From Cellulomonas sp. Root485 (GTDB lineage: Bacteria; Actinomycetota; Actinomycetes; Actinomycetales; Cellulomonadaceae), in the NCBI RefSeq assembly GCF_001426705.1, contig NZ_LMFC01000002.1:102558-166557 (forward strand): DNA of 64,000 bases. Direction: 5' to 3'. A program made the translations under genes and the position numbers. Positions 45,539 to 55,312 of this stretch are shown in pieces. The notes below the pieces were generated by a model, which saw only the letters and a program-made list of their open reading frames with translations, made no database searches and was not told the DNA's origin. How positions within the stretch are numbered: the first letter of the stretch is position 1; each line of letters opens with the position of its first letter.

Positions 45539-47374
45539 GTGCGTGAGGACCAGAGCACCTTCCAGGTCGACCTTCGCGGCATCGTCGACCTCCTGAGCCA
45601 TCACCTGTACTCCGGCCCGCGGGTGTACGTCCGCGAGCTGATGCAGAACGCCGTCGACGCCGTCACGGTGCGGGGTGCGGCCGACGACCGGCCCGCGCTG
45701 CTGCTGGTCCCGACCGACGTCGCGCCCGACGGCCGGCTGCACGCGATGGACTCCGGCGTGGGCCTCGACGCCGACGACGTCCGCACGTTCCTCGCCACCA
45801 TCGGCCGGTCGAGCAAGCGCGACGAGCTGGGTCTGGCGCGCTCGGACCTGCTCGGGCAGTTCGGCATCGGCCTGCTCAGCTGTTTCATGGTCAGCGAGGA
45901 CATCGAGGTGGTGTCCCGACGGGCCGACGGGCCGTGGGTGCGGTGGGTCGGGCACGCGGACGGGACGTACGAGCTGACGACGCTGCCGGACGGCCTGGAC
46001 GCGGGCGACGAGCGGGCGGACTGGCTGGCCGACGGGCCGGGCACGTGCGTGACGCTGGCCCCGCGGCGCGGCACGGAGCACCTGCTCGACAGCGTCTCCG
46101 TCGTCGACCTGGCCCGGCACTTCGGCTCCTACCTGCCCCACCGCGTCGTCGTGCGCACGGCTGCGGGCGAGGTCGAGGCGAGCCTGCAGACGCCACCGTG
46201 GCGGATCGAGGACCCGGAGCGTCGCCGAGCCGCGGGCGTCGACCTCGCGACAGCCGAGCTCGGTGGTACGCCCTTCCACGTGCTGCCGATACGGGTGCCG
46301 CAGGCCGGGCTCGACGGTGTCGCCGTGATCGGTGGGCACCGCGCGGCCAGTGCCAGCCAGGGACGACACCGCGTGCACCTCAAGGGCATGCTCCTGTCCG
46401 ACCAGGTGGCCGACCTGGTCCCGGAGTGGGCGTTCTTCGTCCGGTGCGCGGTCGACTCCCAGCTGCTGCGTCCGACGGCCAACCGGGAAGCGCTCTTCGA
46501 CGACGACCTGCTCGAGCACACACGCGCCGAGATCGGCGCCCAGGTGCGCGCGTGGCTGGTGCGCATGGCCTCGACGCAGCCCGAGCGCATGCAGCGGTTC
46601 CTCGCCATCCACCAGGTGGCCGTCAAGGCGATGGCGCTGCAGGACGACGACATGCTCCGGATCCTGCTGCCGCTCCTGCCGTTCGAGACCAACCAGGGCC
46701 GGTGCACGCTGCCGGAGCTGATGCGGACCACCGACGTGGTGCGCGTCGCGGCGACCGTCGACGACTTCCGCCAGGTCGGCTCCGTCCTGGCCGCGCAGGG
46801 CGTCGCCGTGGTGAACGGTGGCTACACGTTCGACCTGGATCTCGTGCGCCGGCTGGTCGACGTCGAGCCGACCGCCGTCGTGGAGGTCGTCCAGCCCGGG
46901 GACATCGACGGGCACGTCCGGCTCGTGCCCGACGAACGGCTGCGGGAGGTCGCCACGGCGCTCGCGGACGTCCGCGACGCGCTCGACGGCGCCCAGGTGG
47001 ACGTCGAGCTGCGGACGTTCGCACCCGTGTCGCTGCCCGCGCTGCTGCTCGACGAGAGCGAGCGGCGCGACCGCCGGGAGGTGCGCGCCGCTGCCGCCGA
47101 GGCCGACGACGTGTGGAGCGCGCTGCTCGGTGCGTTCGACGACGGCGGCAGCGACCGGCCCCGGCTCCTGCTCAACGACGCCAACCCGACCGTGCGCCGG
47201 ATCCTCGTGCTGCAGGACGTCGCGCTGCGGCAGGTCGCCGCCGAGTCCCTGTACGGGCGGGCGCTGCTCGCCGCCGGCCGACGGCTCCGCCCCGTCGACA
47301 CCGCCCTGATCGACCGCTCGTTCAACACGTTGCTCGACCGTGCGGTCGACGAACCCGGAGGGACCCTCGCGTGA
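45539..47374 (+). CDS. HSP90-family (GHKL) ATPase
   Basis: 611 aa. GHKL ATP-binding motifs in the first ~150 residues: VRELMQNAVDAV (Bergerat N box), MDSGVGLDADDV (G1), and LGQFGIGLLSCFMVS (G2). The middle segment with LKGMLLSDQVADLVPEWAFFVRCAVDS and RPTANREALFDDD is typical of HSP90-like chaperones. The C-terminus diverges from HtpG. GTG 45539 has no ribosome binding site. A TACAGT -10-like element lies about six bases upstream, so the mRNA may be leaderless. Its stop overlaps the next gene start (GTGA), and the two form a conserved chaperone-repeat protein pair in actinobacteria. Confidence 0.85.
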   Translation: MREDQSTFQVDLRGIVDLLSHHLYSGPRVYVRELMQNAVDAVTVRGAADDRPALLLVPTDVAPDGRLHAMDSGVGLDADDVRTFLATIGRSSKRDELGLARSDLLGQFGIGLLSCFMVSEDIEVVSRRADGPWVRWVGHADGTYELTTLPDGLDAGDERADWLADGPGTCVTLAPRRGTEHLLDSVSVVDLARHFGSYLPHRVVVRTAAGEVEASLQTPPWRIEDPERRRAAGVDLATAELGGTPFHVLPIRVPQAGLDGVAVIGGHRAASASQGRHRVHLKGMLLSDQVADLVPEWAFFVRCAVDSQLLRPTANREALFDDDLLEHTRAEIGAQVRAWLVRMASTQPERMQRFLAIHQVAVKAMALQDDDMLRILLPLLPFETNQGRCTLPELMRTTDVVRVAATVDDFRQVGSVLAAQGVAVVNGGYTFDLDLVRRLVDVEPTAVVEVVQPGDIDGHVRLVPDERLREVATALADVRDALDGAQVDVELRTFAPVSLPALLLDESERRDRREVRAAAAEADDVWSALLGAFDDGGSDRPRLLLNDANPTVRRILVLQDVALRQVAAESLYGRALLAAGRRLRPVDTALIDRSFNTLLDRAVDEPGGTLA

Positions 47375-50223
47375 CCGTGACCCGAGCCGAGGTGCAGCAG
47401 CTGCTGGACCAGGTGACCCTCACCCCCCGGTTCGAGCGGACCGCCGCCGCGGAGGAGCTCGTCCGCGTCGCCGACGCCTCCGCCGACGACGAGATGCGGT
47501 TCCGGGCGAGGCTGGAGCTCGTCGAGTCGTTCTTCTACGCGACCGCGAAGCACCGGATGTTCGCCCCGTTCGCGTTCCTCGTCCAGTGCTACGACGCCGA
47601 GCCCGACTGGCTCACGGACCACGACCGCTACCGGGTCCTGTGGCTGCACAAGTGGATGGTGGTCGACCTCCTCGACCACCCGGAGATCTCGCTGGACCAG
47701 CTGGAGACGGTGCTCGACGGGATGCGTGACCGGTACGCCGCTGCAGGTGAGGGGCTCGCTCCCGTGCTCAGCTGCGCCTACGTCCTGCACGCGCACGTGC
47801 ACGGCGCCGCCGCGTCGCAGGAGCAGTACCTCGCGTGGCGCCGGGCGCCCCGGACGCGGCTGTCCGACTGCGAAGGCTGCGAGCCGGACCAGCGGATCTC
47901 CCACCTGGCCGAGCTGGGCCGGCACGAGGAGGTCGTCGACGAGCTCGGTCCCGTGGTGCGCGGCGAGGTCGGGTGCTCCGAGCAGCCGCAGCGCGCCGTC
48001 AGCATGGCGCTGGCGTCGATCGTCGAGCTCGGTGACGTCGAGACGGCCGCCGCGTCGCACCGCAGCGCCTACCGCGCGAGCCGTCGCAACCCCGGGGAGA
48101 CGGGCGCGGTGGCGCGGCACCTGGAGGTCCTGGGCCGCACCGGCAACGTCTGCCGCGGGCTGGAGGTGCTGGCGGAACAGCTCGACGCGCTGGACCGTCC
48201 GTCGTCGCCGATGACCGGGATGCAGCTCGCCGCCGCGGCGACGCGGCTGCTGCGCACCGTGGTGGCCTCGGGCGACGGTGACCGGCTCGTCCACGGGCGC
48301 GGCCGGGCGCCCGAGCGCGCGGTCGACCTCCTCGCGCGCGTCGAGACGCAGGCGCTCACCACCGCGCAACGGTTCGACGAGCGGAACGGCACGACGGTCG
48401 TGGGCGACCGGGTCCGGGCCTGGATCACGGCGCCCGACCTGCCGGCCCTCCCGCTCGGCACGACCCATCCCGACCGTGCGACGACGCCGCAGCTCGACCT
48501 GCCGCGGGTGCCGTCTCATCCCGCCCTCCAGGAGGACGTCGACCTGGACGCCCTGGACCTCACCGCGCTGGCCGACCTCGCCGACCTCGCGCAGCGCGTC
48601 GCGCACCGCCCGACCTGGGACCGGCTGGCCGCGCACTGGGTCACGCGCCGCGAGGCCGACCTGCCCGTGGTGCGGGCGCGCGCCGACCTCGACGCGTTCT
48701 GCGCGTGGAGCTCGATCGACCCGGAGCCGGCACTCACGCGCAGTGCCGCGCAGCTCTACCGGGACCTCGGCGACGAGGCCGAGGCGGTCCTCGTCGAGCT
48801 CCTGGGCGACCTGCGTGCGGGTCTGCCGACCGACGCTCCCGCGGTGCTCGCCGCGGTGGAGGCCACGGGGACGGGCAGCCAGCGAGCCCTGGCCCGCTCC
48901 CGGTTGGCCGTGGACGCGCCCGACGAGCTCGCCACCCGGCTCCGCACCGAGGCCCTGGACGTGCTGGCCACGCTCGGTGAGCTCACCCCGCACGACCGCG
49001 GGCTCGTCGCGCGCCTGCGCCTCGCGACCGCGCCGGACGGCCCCGTCCTCGAGACGGTCGCGGACGGTGAGGAGCCTGAGGTGCGGGTCCAGGTCCTCGG
49101 CGGCCGGTCCGGCGCCGCCGCGAGCTCCGGCGACCTCCCCGGCGCGTTCGCGCTGCTCGACGAGGCGGCTGCGGTCGCGCGAGCGGCCGGTGCACCCGCG
49201 CTCGCCCTCCACGTCGAGGCGGCACGCGCCCGGGCGCTCGTCGCGTCGGGTGAGCACGAGCGCGCCGAGGCCCACGCGATGTCCGTCGCGGCGGCGGCCC
49301 TGGACGAGGACCTCGCCGACATCGCCATCGACTGCCGGACCTTCGTCGCGCTCGTCATGGCCCAGCGGGGCCGCGAGCTCGAGGCGATCGAGCTGGCCGA
49401 GTCGACCCTCGGGATCACGCCGCGCGCGGGGGTCGTGCCGCGGCGGCAGCGCGCGTACCGGACCGAGCAGCGCCTGAGCCTGCTGGACCTCGCCTCCCGC
49501 CTGTCGTCGGCGATGGACGAGCCCGACCGTGCCGAGGCCCTCGCGCGCGAGGCGGTCGAGCTCGCGACCGGCACCGACGGGACCGCCGCGCACGCGTGCC
49601 ACGCCCTGCACCGCCTCGCCGGCCTGCGGGAGTCGGCGGACGCGGTCGAGGCGACCCGCCTGTACGCCGAGGCGCTCGCCGCGGCCCTCGGCAGCGGGCA
49701 GGACGCCGCGGCGCTCGTCGTCCGGCGCGACCGCATCTGGGCGCGGTTCGACGCCGACGGGCTGGACGCCGCGCTCGCGGACCTCGAGGACGCCCGCAGC
49801 GCCAACGAGTCGGCGCACGCCCGCGTCCTCGCCGACCCGTCCTCCGCGGGAGACCTGGCCACCTGGGACTTCCCGTGGGAGGACGCCACCCTCCGCACGC
49901 TGTCCGCGCAGCTCCTGGAGCACGCGGGTGAGCACCAGCGCGCGCTCGACGCCCTCGACGACCTGCCGGCCACGTGGGCAGCGCTCGGCGACGGCGCCCG
50001 AGCCCTAGACGCCGAGAGCCTGCGGGGCGTCGCGCTGCTCGAGCTCGGCCGGGACGTCGACGGTCTCGCGCTGCTGGACGACGTCGCGTTGCGTGCCCGG
50101 GCCGCCGGAGCGACGCAGGTGAGCAACCACGCGGCCAGCGCCGCGGCGATGTGGCTGGACCAGGCGGGCCGGCCCGAGGAGGCCCAGGCGTTCTGGGAGC
50201 GGCACTTCGGGGACGACGGGTGA
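47371..50223 (+). CDS. Large helical-repeat (TPR-like) protein paired with the HSP90-like ATPase
   Basis: 950 aa starting at GTG 47371. It is almost wholly helical. The C-terminal third shows tandem ~34-residue TPR-like helices (GALLDEAAAVARAAG, ERAEAHAMSVAAAALDEDLADI, DRAEALAREAVELATGTDG, QRALDALDDLPATWAALGDG). The N-terminal part (FFYATAKHRMFAPFAFLVQCYD, LWLHKWMVVDLLDHPEISLDQL) is a different helical domain. Likely a client- or partner-binding scaffold for the HSP90-like ATPase. No enzymatic motif seen. Biological role unknown. Confidence 0.8.
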   Translation: MTVTRAEVQQLLDQVTLTPRFERTAAAEELVRVADASADDEMRFRARLELVESFFYATAKHRMFAPFAFLVQCYDAEPDWLTDHDRYRVLWLHKWMVVDLLDHPEISLDQLETVLDGMRDRYAAAGEGLAPVLSCAYVLHAHVHGAAASQEQYLAWRRAPRTRLSDCEGCEPDQRISHLAELGRHEEVVDELGPVVRGEVGCSEQPQRAVSMALASIVELGDVETAAASHRSAYRASRRNPGETGAVARHLEVLGRTGNVCRGLEVLAEQLDALDRPSSPMTGMQLAAAATRLLRTVVASGDGDRLVHGRGRAPERAVDLLARVETQALTTAQRFDERNGTTVVGDRVRAWITAPDLPALPLGTTHPDRATTPQLDLPRVPSHPALQEDVDLDALDLTALADLADLAQRVAHRPTWDRLAAHWVTRREADLPVVRARADLDAFCAWSSIDPEPALTRSAAQLYRDLGDEAEAVLVELLGDLRAGLPTDAPAVLAAVEATGTGSQRALARSRLAVDAPDELATRLRTEALDVLATLGELTPHDRGLVARLRLATAPDGPVLETVADGEEPEVRVQVLGGRSGAAASSGDLPGAFALLDEAAAVARAAGAPALALHVEAARARALVASGEHERAEAHAMSVAAAALDEDLADIAIDCRTFVALVMAQRGRELEAIELAESTLGITPRAGVVPRRQRAYRTEQRLSLLDLASRLSSAMDEPDRAEALAREAVELATGTDGTAAHACHALHRLAGLRESADAVEATRLYAEALAAALGSGQDAAALVVRRDRIWARFDADGLDAALADLEDARSANESAHARVLADPSSAGDLATWDFPWEDATLRTLSAQLLEHAGEHQRALDALDDLPATWAALGDGARALDAESLRGVALLELGRDVDGLALLDDVALRARAAGATQVSNHAASAAAMWLDQAGRPEEAQAFWERHFGDDG

Positions 50224-50281
50224 TCGGCGTTCGCGGCGTGTGCGGCGCCGACGTGTCAGTGGTCGGTTGCACCCTGGACCC

Positions 50282-50845
50282 ATGATCACTCTCTCGTGCT
50301 CGTGCGGTTCCGCGGGGACCACCCGCCGTCACCCCATGCGCGGCCTGTCCGCCGACGAGCGGGCGGCGCTGATCCGGGACGCGTTCTCGGTGAGCGGGGG
50401 CTTCCTCGCGCTCGAGGTCGACGCGTCCTGGCACCCGGGCTCGGTGGAGCCCACCGAGTCGTGCGTGGTGCTCGCGGACCTGGACTCCCTCGACGCGTCG
50501 GCCGGGCTCGACGCCGACGGCGCCAAGGCGATCCGGGACCTGCTGGAGATCGGACACGTCGGCGGTCAGCCGCTGCCGGCTCCCGTCGAGGTCGGGTCGG
50601 TCCGGTTCCGGGTGGCCCCGGCCGACGAGTTCGGGCCCGCGATGTCCTACCTGGTGACCGACGGCACCGAGACGCTCCTGGAGGCGACCGTGCCGGTGCC
50701 GCACGACGACCTGCTCCCTGCGCTCGTCGCCGTGCACAGCGAGCGTGGCGTGCCCGGCCTCACGGCTCTCGACGCGCTCGCCGCACGGTTCGGTCTGGCG
50801 ACGGCCCTCGCACACCTCGGCCGGGAGCGCGCCGCAGTGGCGTGA
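50282..50845 (+). CDS. Uncharacterised 187-aa protein
   Basis: From ATG 50282 (or ATG 50336, MRGLSADERAALIRDAF, which may be the true start; neither has a good ribosome binding site). The body shows LALEVDASWHPGSVEP, ESCVVLADLDSLDAS and LVTDGTETLLEATVPVPHDDLLPALVAV in an alpha/beta pattern. No family recognised. It lies 58 bp after the repeat protein and 29 bp before the monooxygenase on the same strand. Confidence 0.65.
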   Translation: MITLSCSCGSAGTTRRHPMRGLSADERAALIRDAFSVSGGFLALEVDASWHPGSVEPTESCVVLADLDSLDASAGLDADGAKAIRDLLEIGHVGGQPLPAPVEVGSVRFRVAPADEFGPAMSYLVTDGTETLLEATVPVPHDDLLPALVAVHSERGVPGLTALDALAARFGLATALAHLGRERAAVA

Positions 50846-50874
50846 GGCCCCCGCTCGCCTGACACGATGTATCC

Positions 50875-51993
50875 ATGCAGGTCACCGTTGTGGGTGCAGG
50901 GATCGGCGGGCTCGCTGTCGCGGTGGGTCTCCACCGCCGCGGTCACGAGGTGACGGTGCTGGAGCGCAGCCCGGATCTGTCGGCGCTGGGTGCGGGCATC
51001 TCCCTGTTCGCCAACGGGCTGACCGCCCTCCGCCTGCTCGGCCTCGAGGACGAGGTCCGGGCGATCGCGGCGCCGGTCGGCACCGGGATCAGCACCGGTC
51101 AGCGCCAGCCTTCGGGTCGCTGGCTGGTGCGGATACCCGAGGGGACGGTCGACGACCTGGCGGTGGTGCACCGCGCCGACCTCCAGCGTGTCCTGCTCGA
51201 CGCACTGCCTGCGGGTGTCGTGCGGACCGGCGTCGAGGTGGCGGCGGTCGAGCACGCACGCGGGACCGTCGTCGACGCGTCAGGGGCGCGGACGGCGGCG
51301 GACCTCGTCGTCGGCGCCGACGGGCTGCGCAGCGCGGTCCGGGGCACGTTCGCGCGCGGCGCAGACCCGCGGTACGCCGGGTACACCGCGTGGCGGGGGG
51401 TCACCGACGCGCCGGTCGACATCCTGGGCGGGGCCGGCGAGACGTGGGGGCGCGGGGAGCGGTTCGGGTACGTGCCGCTGCGGGACGGCCGGGTGTACTG
51501 GTTCGCCGTCGCCAGCCTCCCCGCCGGCGCGCTGTTCGCGGACGAGCACGCCGAGGTCGCGCGCCGGTTCGGCCACTGGCACGCGCCGATCCCCGCACTG
51601 GTGGCAGCGACCGGCACGGTCCTGCGACACGACATCCACGACCTCGACCGCCGGCTGCCGACGTTCGTGCAGGGGCGCGTGGCGCTGCTCGGCGACGCGG
51701 CGCACGCCATGACTCCGGACGTCGGCCAGGGCGGTGGGCAGGCGCTCGAGGACGCAGCGACCATGACCGTCCTGGCCGATCGCGGCGACCTGCGGGCCGC
51801 GTTGCACGAGTACGACCGGCTGCGACGCCCGCGCACCCAGTCGATCGCGAGCCGGGCGCGGAGCGTCGGTCGCGTCGCGCAGCTGCGCTGGGCACCGGCA
51901 GCCGCGACACGCGACCTGCTCCTGCGGCTCCTGCCCGACGCGGCGTCCGCGCGCGCTGCGACGGCGATGGTGCGCTGGGAGCCACCCGGGTAG
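50875..51993 (+). CDS. FAD-dependent monooxygenase (PHBH-type)
   Basis: 372 aa. The N-terminal Rossmann fingerprint VVGAGIGGLAVAVGLHRRGH binds FAD. The DG motif GADGLRSAV and the GD motif VALLGDAAHAMTPDVGQGGG are those of class A aromatic hydroxylases. They use NAD(P)H and O2 to hydroxylate an aromatic or related substrate, which cannot be named from sequence. ATG 50875 lacks a binding site, and the mRNA may be leaderless. The following 316 bp hold gene remnants. Confidence 0.88.
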   Translation: MQVTVVGAGIGGLAVAVGLHRRGHEVTVLERSPDLSALGAGISLFANGLTALRLLGLEDEVRAIAAPVGTGISTGQRQPSGRWLVRIPEGTVDDLAVVHRADLQRVLLDALPAGVVRTGVEVAAVEHARGTVVDASGARTAADLVVGADGLRSAVRGTFARGADPRYAGYTAWRGVTDAPVDILGGAGETWGRGERFGYVPLRDGRVYWFAVASLPAGALFADEHAEVARRFGHWHAPIPALVAATGTVLRHDIHDLDRRLPTFVQGRVALLGDAAHAMTPDVGQGGGQALEDAATMTVLADRGDLRAALHEYDRLRRPRTQSIASRARSVGRVAQLRWAPAAATRDLLLRLLPDAASARAATAMVRWEPPG

Positions 51994-52014
51994 CCGGGGA
52001 CGCCCGACCGCCGC

Positions 52015-52178
52015 TCAGGTCGGGTCGAGCGCGGCGCGGACCAGCGCCGTCGCGACGACGAGCAGGTCGGCCCGGGACATCCGGCGGTCGGCCGGGCCGG
52101 TCAGCTGGTCGAGCACCACCCCGTCGATGCAGCCCCGAACCAGAGCGAGGCGGCTGAACCCCCGAGCGGGCACAGCTC
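52015..52178 (-). pseudogene. Remnant of a TetR-family regulator C-terminus
   Basis: Minus-strand frame without a start codon ending in TGA at 52015-52017. It reads FSRLALVRGCIDGVVLDQLT and LLVVATALVRAALDPT, like the ligand-binding C-terminus of TetR-type repressors. Upstream the frame is closed by a stop near 52178, so only about 50 residues remain. Confidence 0.5.
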
Positions 52179-52184
52179 GCTCTC

Positions 52185-52313
52185 ATGCTCGCGCTGTCGC
52201 TCGCGAACCTGGTCACCGCGGTGGTGCTGCTGCCCGCGCCACCGATCGTCCTCATGGCGGTCGCGTCGGTCGCGTTCACCGTGGCACTGCGGAGGTCGTA
52301 CACCACGACCTAG
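52185..52313 (+). pseudogene. Short membrane-protein fragment
   Basis: 42-codon frame with two hydrophobic stretches (LALSLANLVTAVVLLPA and IVLMAVASVAFTVAL) and a short basic tail. There is no ribosome binding site. It looks like the end of a larger membrane protein lost by deletion, next to the TetR remnant. A genuine small protein cannot be excluded. Confidence 0.35.
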
Positions 52314-53761
52314 CTCGTCGGCGCGTGCCGGTCGAGGAACCGGTAGACCTCGGTGGTGTCCACGCCGGGGAACACCCCGACCGGCAGCGCGGCCAGCAGC
52401 GATGCGTGCGGGCGGGCGCTGGGCCAGGACTTGTCGGACCAGCGCTCGGCCAGCTCGGTCGGGGGCTGTCGGCAGCACATCGGGTCCGGGCACTTCGAGG
52501 CCGCGCGCTCCGTGGTCTCGCGCCCGCGGAACCAGCGGACGTGCGCGAACGGCACCCCGACGGACACGGAGAACGCCCCCTGCGACGACGGCTGCACGCG
52601 GGACGTGCACCAGTACGTGCCGGACGACGTGTCGGTGTACTGGTAATACGGCGTGAACCGGTCGGGCAGGGTGAACACCACGCGGGCGGTCCACTGTCGG
52701 CAGACGGGCTGCCCCTCGATGGCGCCCAACGGGTCCGCGGGGAACTTCACGCCGTCGTTCTCGTACGCCTTGTGCAGGGTGCCGCCCTCGTGGACCTTCA
52801 TGAAGTGCACGGGGATGCCCAGGTGGCGCGTCGCCAGGTTGGTGAACCGGTGCGCGGCCGTCTCGTAGGGCACGGCGAAGGCGTCGCGAAGGTCCTCCAC
52901 CGACAGCCGGCGCTCGGCCTTCGCCTCCTGGAGGAACGGCACGGCGCCGTCCTCGGGCAGCATCATCGCGGCGGCCAGGTAGTTCGCCTCGACGCGCTGG
53001 CGCAGGAAGTCGCCGTAGTCCTTGGGCTCCGCGTGGCCGAGCACGTGGCTCGCGATGGCCTGGAGCAGCGGCGAGCGGGCGTCGCTGGTGCCGGGGTTGC
53101 CCTGGGGCAGGTAGATGCGGCCGTGCGCGAGGTCGGTGACGGACCGGGTGGAGTGCGGCAGGTCGGGCACGTAGTGGAGGCTGAATCCGAGATGGGCGGC
53201 GATGTCCGCGGTGGCTCTCTGCGAGAGCGGACCGCCGGGGTGGTCGATCGCGGTGAGCAGCGTGCGGGCGTGCGCCTCCAGCTCCGGGAAGTAGTTGTCC
53301 TGCGCGCGCATCCGGATCCGCAGCTCGGCGTTGGCTCGGCGGGCCTCCTCCGGGGTCGCGGCGTTCTCCATGAGCAGGCGCTGGATCTCGGCCTGCAGAC
53401 GGACCAGTGCCTCGAGCGCGTCGGCAGGCAGGGACCGACCGACCTTCACGGGTGAGACGCCGAGCGACGCAAAGAGCGGTCCCCGCTGCGCACGCTCCAG
53501 CTCGACCTCCAGCGCCGCCCGCCGCGTCGGCGGCTCGGTGCGCAGCAGCTCGGACAGCGGGACGTCCAGCGCCTCCGCCACCTGCGCGAGCAGCGAGAGC
53601 TTGGGCTCGCGGTGACCGTTCTCCAGCATCGAGACCTGCGAGGGTGCGCGACCGATCGCAGCACCGAGGTCGTCGAGCGTCATGTTCCGGCCCGTCCGCA
53701 GGTGCCGGATCCGTCGTCCCAGCACCAGCGTGTCCAGGCCACCGTTGGCCGTCGTCGTCAT
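52310..53761 (-). CDS. ramB: RamB-like XRE transcriptional regulator of the glyoxylate shunt
   Basis: 483 aa from ATG 53761 (an in-frame ATG at 53773 is also possible). The N-terminal helix-turn-helix (about 14-70, [37 protein letters not shown]) is followed by a domain with IASHVLGH and [20 protein letters not shown], a decayed ImmA-like metallopeptidase core, and a C-terminal DUF2083-type region with conserved cysteines ([13 protein letters not shown]). RamB controls acetate and glyoxylate genes in Corynebacterium. Its divergence from aceA supports this role. Confidence 0.87.
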   Translation of the reverse strand: MTTTANGGLDTLVLGRRIRHLRTGRNMTLDDLGAAIGRAPSQVSMLENGHREPKLSLLAQVAEALDVPLSELLRTEPPTRRAALEVELERAQRGPLFASLGVSPVKVGRSLPADALEALVRLQAEIQRLLMENAATPEEARRANAELRIRMRAQDNYFPELEAHARTLLTAIDHPGGPLSQRATADIAAHLGFSLHYVPDLPHSTRSVTDLAHGRIYLPQGNPGTSDARSPLLQAIASHVLGHAEPKDYGDFLRQRVEANYLAAAMMLPEDGAVPFLQEAKAERRLSVEDLRDAFAVPYETAAHRFTNLATRHLGIPVHFMKVHEGGTLHKAYENDGVKFPADPLGAIEGQPVCRQWTARVVFTLPDRFTPYYQYTDTSSGTYWCTSRVQPSSQGAFSVSVGVPFAHVRWFRGRETTERAASKCPDPMCCRQPPTELAERWSDKSWPSARPHASLLAALPVGVFPGVDTTEVYRFLDRHAPTS

Positions 53762-53911
53762 GCCGTCCACCATCGCCCGAGCCTGCGCTTCTGTCCAGGA
53801 GAAGGATTGCCGATCTTCTGCGGACTGTGTGTGAGAAGAACCGCCGAACACCAGGGAACGTGGAGGTCAGGCCGAAGGGCCGAGAAGAACGCCCCAATGA
53901 CGGAGGACACG
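53762..53911. promoter_or_regulatory. Divergent control region between ramB and aceA
   Basis: 150 bp with outward-facing genes. It contains short inverted repeats CTTCT..AGAAG (53788-53804) and TCTTCT..AGAAGA (about 53814-53839), candidate binding sites for RamB. No -10/-35 pair could be fixed. Confidence 0.35.
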
Positions 53912-55210
53912 ATGAGCACGTACAGGCACGGCGACCAGACCGAGACCGCGGCCGAGCTCGCGGCGAGCTGGGACCTCGACGCGCGCTGGGCCGGCATCCG
54001 CCGCACCCACACCGCCGAGGACGTCGTCGCCCTCCGGGGGTCGGTCCGCGAGGAGAGCACGCTCGCCCAGCGCGGCGCCGAGCGGCTCTGGGAGCTCCTG
54101 CACTCGCGCACCCTGGTGCCGGCACTGGGGGCACTGACCGGCAACCAGGCCGTGCAGCAGGTCCGCGCGGGACTCGAGGCGATCTACCTGTCCGGCTGGC
54201 AGGTGGCCGCCGACGCCAACCTGTCCGGCCAGACGTACCCGGACCAGTCGCTGTACCCGGTGAACTCGGTGCCCGCGGTGGTGCGTCGGATCAACAACGC
54301 GCTCCTGCGCGCCGACCAGATCGAGTTCGCCGAGACCGGTCGCCGGTCCCGCGAGTGGCTCGCGCCGATCGTCGCCGACGCCGAGGCCGGGTTCGGTGGG
54401 CCCCTGAACGCCTACGAGCTCATGCACTCGATGATCTCCGCGGGCGCGGCGGGCGTGCACTGGGAGGACCAGCTCGCGGCCGAGAAGAAGTGCGGCCACC
54501 TGGGCGGCAAGGTGCTCGTCCCGACGTCGCAGCACGTGCGAACCCTGTCCGCCGCGCGGCTCGCGGCCGACGTCGCCGGGGTGCCGACGGTCATCGTCGC
54601 CCGCACCGACGCGCTCGGCGCGGACCTGCTGACGTCGGACATCGACCCCCGCGACGAGCCGTTCCTCACCGGTGAGCGGACCGCCGAGGGTTACTACCGG
54701 GTGCGCCCGGGCCTCGACCCCGTCGTCGCCCGCGCCGAGGCGTACGCGCCGCACTCCGACCTGATCTGGGTGGAGACGTCGACCCCCGACGTCGCCGCCG
54801 CGATCGAGTTCGCGGAGCGGATCCACGACAGGTTCCCCGGCAAGCTGCTCGCCTACAACTGCTCGCCGTCGTTCCACTGGCGCTCGCAGCTGGACGACCT
54901 GCAGATCGCGCGGTTCCAGCGGGAGCTGGCCGGCCACGGGTACGTGTTCCAGTTCATCACCCTGGCCGGGTTCCACGCCCTCAACCACTCGATGTTCGAC
55001 CTCGCCCGCGGCTACGCCGAGCGCGGCATGAGCGCGTACGTCGAGCTGCAGGAGGCCGAGATCGCCTCCGAGTCCGACGGCTACACCGCCACGCGTCACC
55101 AGCGCGAGGTCGGCACCGGCTACTTCGACCGCGTCGCCACCGCGATCAGTCCCGAGAGCGCCACCCTCGCGCTCGCCGGCTCGACGGAAACCGCCCAGTT
55201 CACCCACTGA
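53912..55210 (+). CDS. aceA: Isocitrate lyase
   Basis: 432-aa cytosolic enzyme that splits isocitrate into glyoxylate and succinate, the first step of the glyoxylate shunt. It carries the catalytic KKCGH (Cys194), [10 protein letters not shown] before it, [10 protein letters not shown], and [11 protein letters not shown] 53912 has GGAGG five to six bases upstream; an ATG at 53897 in frame is less well placed. Followed after 102 bp by aceB. Confidence 0.96.
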   Translation: MSTYRHGDQTETAAELAASWDLDARWAGIRRTHTAEDVVALRGSVREESTLAQRGAERLWELLHSRTLVPALGALTGNQAVQQVRAGLEAIYLSGWQVAADANLSGQTYPDQSLYPVNSVPAVVRRINNALLRADQIEFAETGRRSREWLAPIVADAEAGFGGPLNAYELMHSMISAGAAGVHWEDQLAAEKKCGHLGGKVLVPTSQHVRTLSAARLAADVAGVPTVIVARTDALGADLLTSDIDPRDEPFLTGERTAEGYYRVRPGLDPVVARAEAYAPHSDLIWVETSTPDVAAAIEFAERIHDRFPGKLLAYNCSPSFHWRSQLDDLQIARFQRELAGHGYVFQFITLAGFHALNHSMFDLARGYAERGMSAYVELQEAEIASESDGYTATRHQREVGTGYFDRVATAISPESATLALAGSTETAQFTH

Positions 55211-55218
55211 CCTCCCGC

Positions 55219-55290
55219 GAGCTCGGTGCTCCGCGTCGAGCTCGGTAGCTGCACCTACCGAGCTCGACCGGAACCACCGAGCTCGGCGGC
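55219..55290. repeat. CGAGCTCGGT repeat cluster with strong hairpin between aceA and aceB
   Basis: Four copies of the CGAGCTCGG core in both orientations. The central pair makes a perfect 14-bp stem (arms 55235-55248 and 55255-55268, loop CTGCAC). It may partially terminate or stabilise the aceA transcript before aceB. Confidence 0.75.
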
Positions 55291-55312
55291 CCCAGAACCA
55301 GGAGCACCCGCC

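Noticed and set aside
46822..49935. 1037-codon minus-strand frame opposite the repeat protein
   Set aside because: Antisense shadow, with no start signal or domain. The plus-strand gene has a coupled start and helical repeats.
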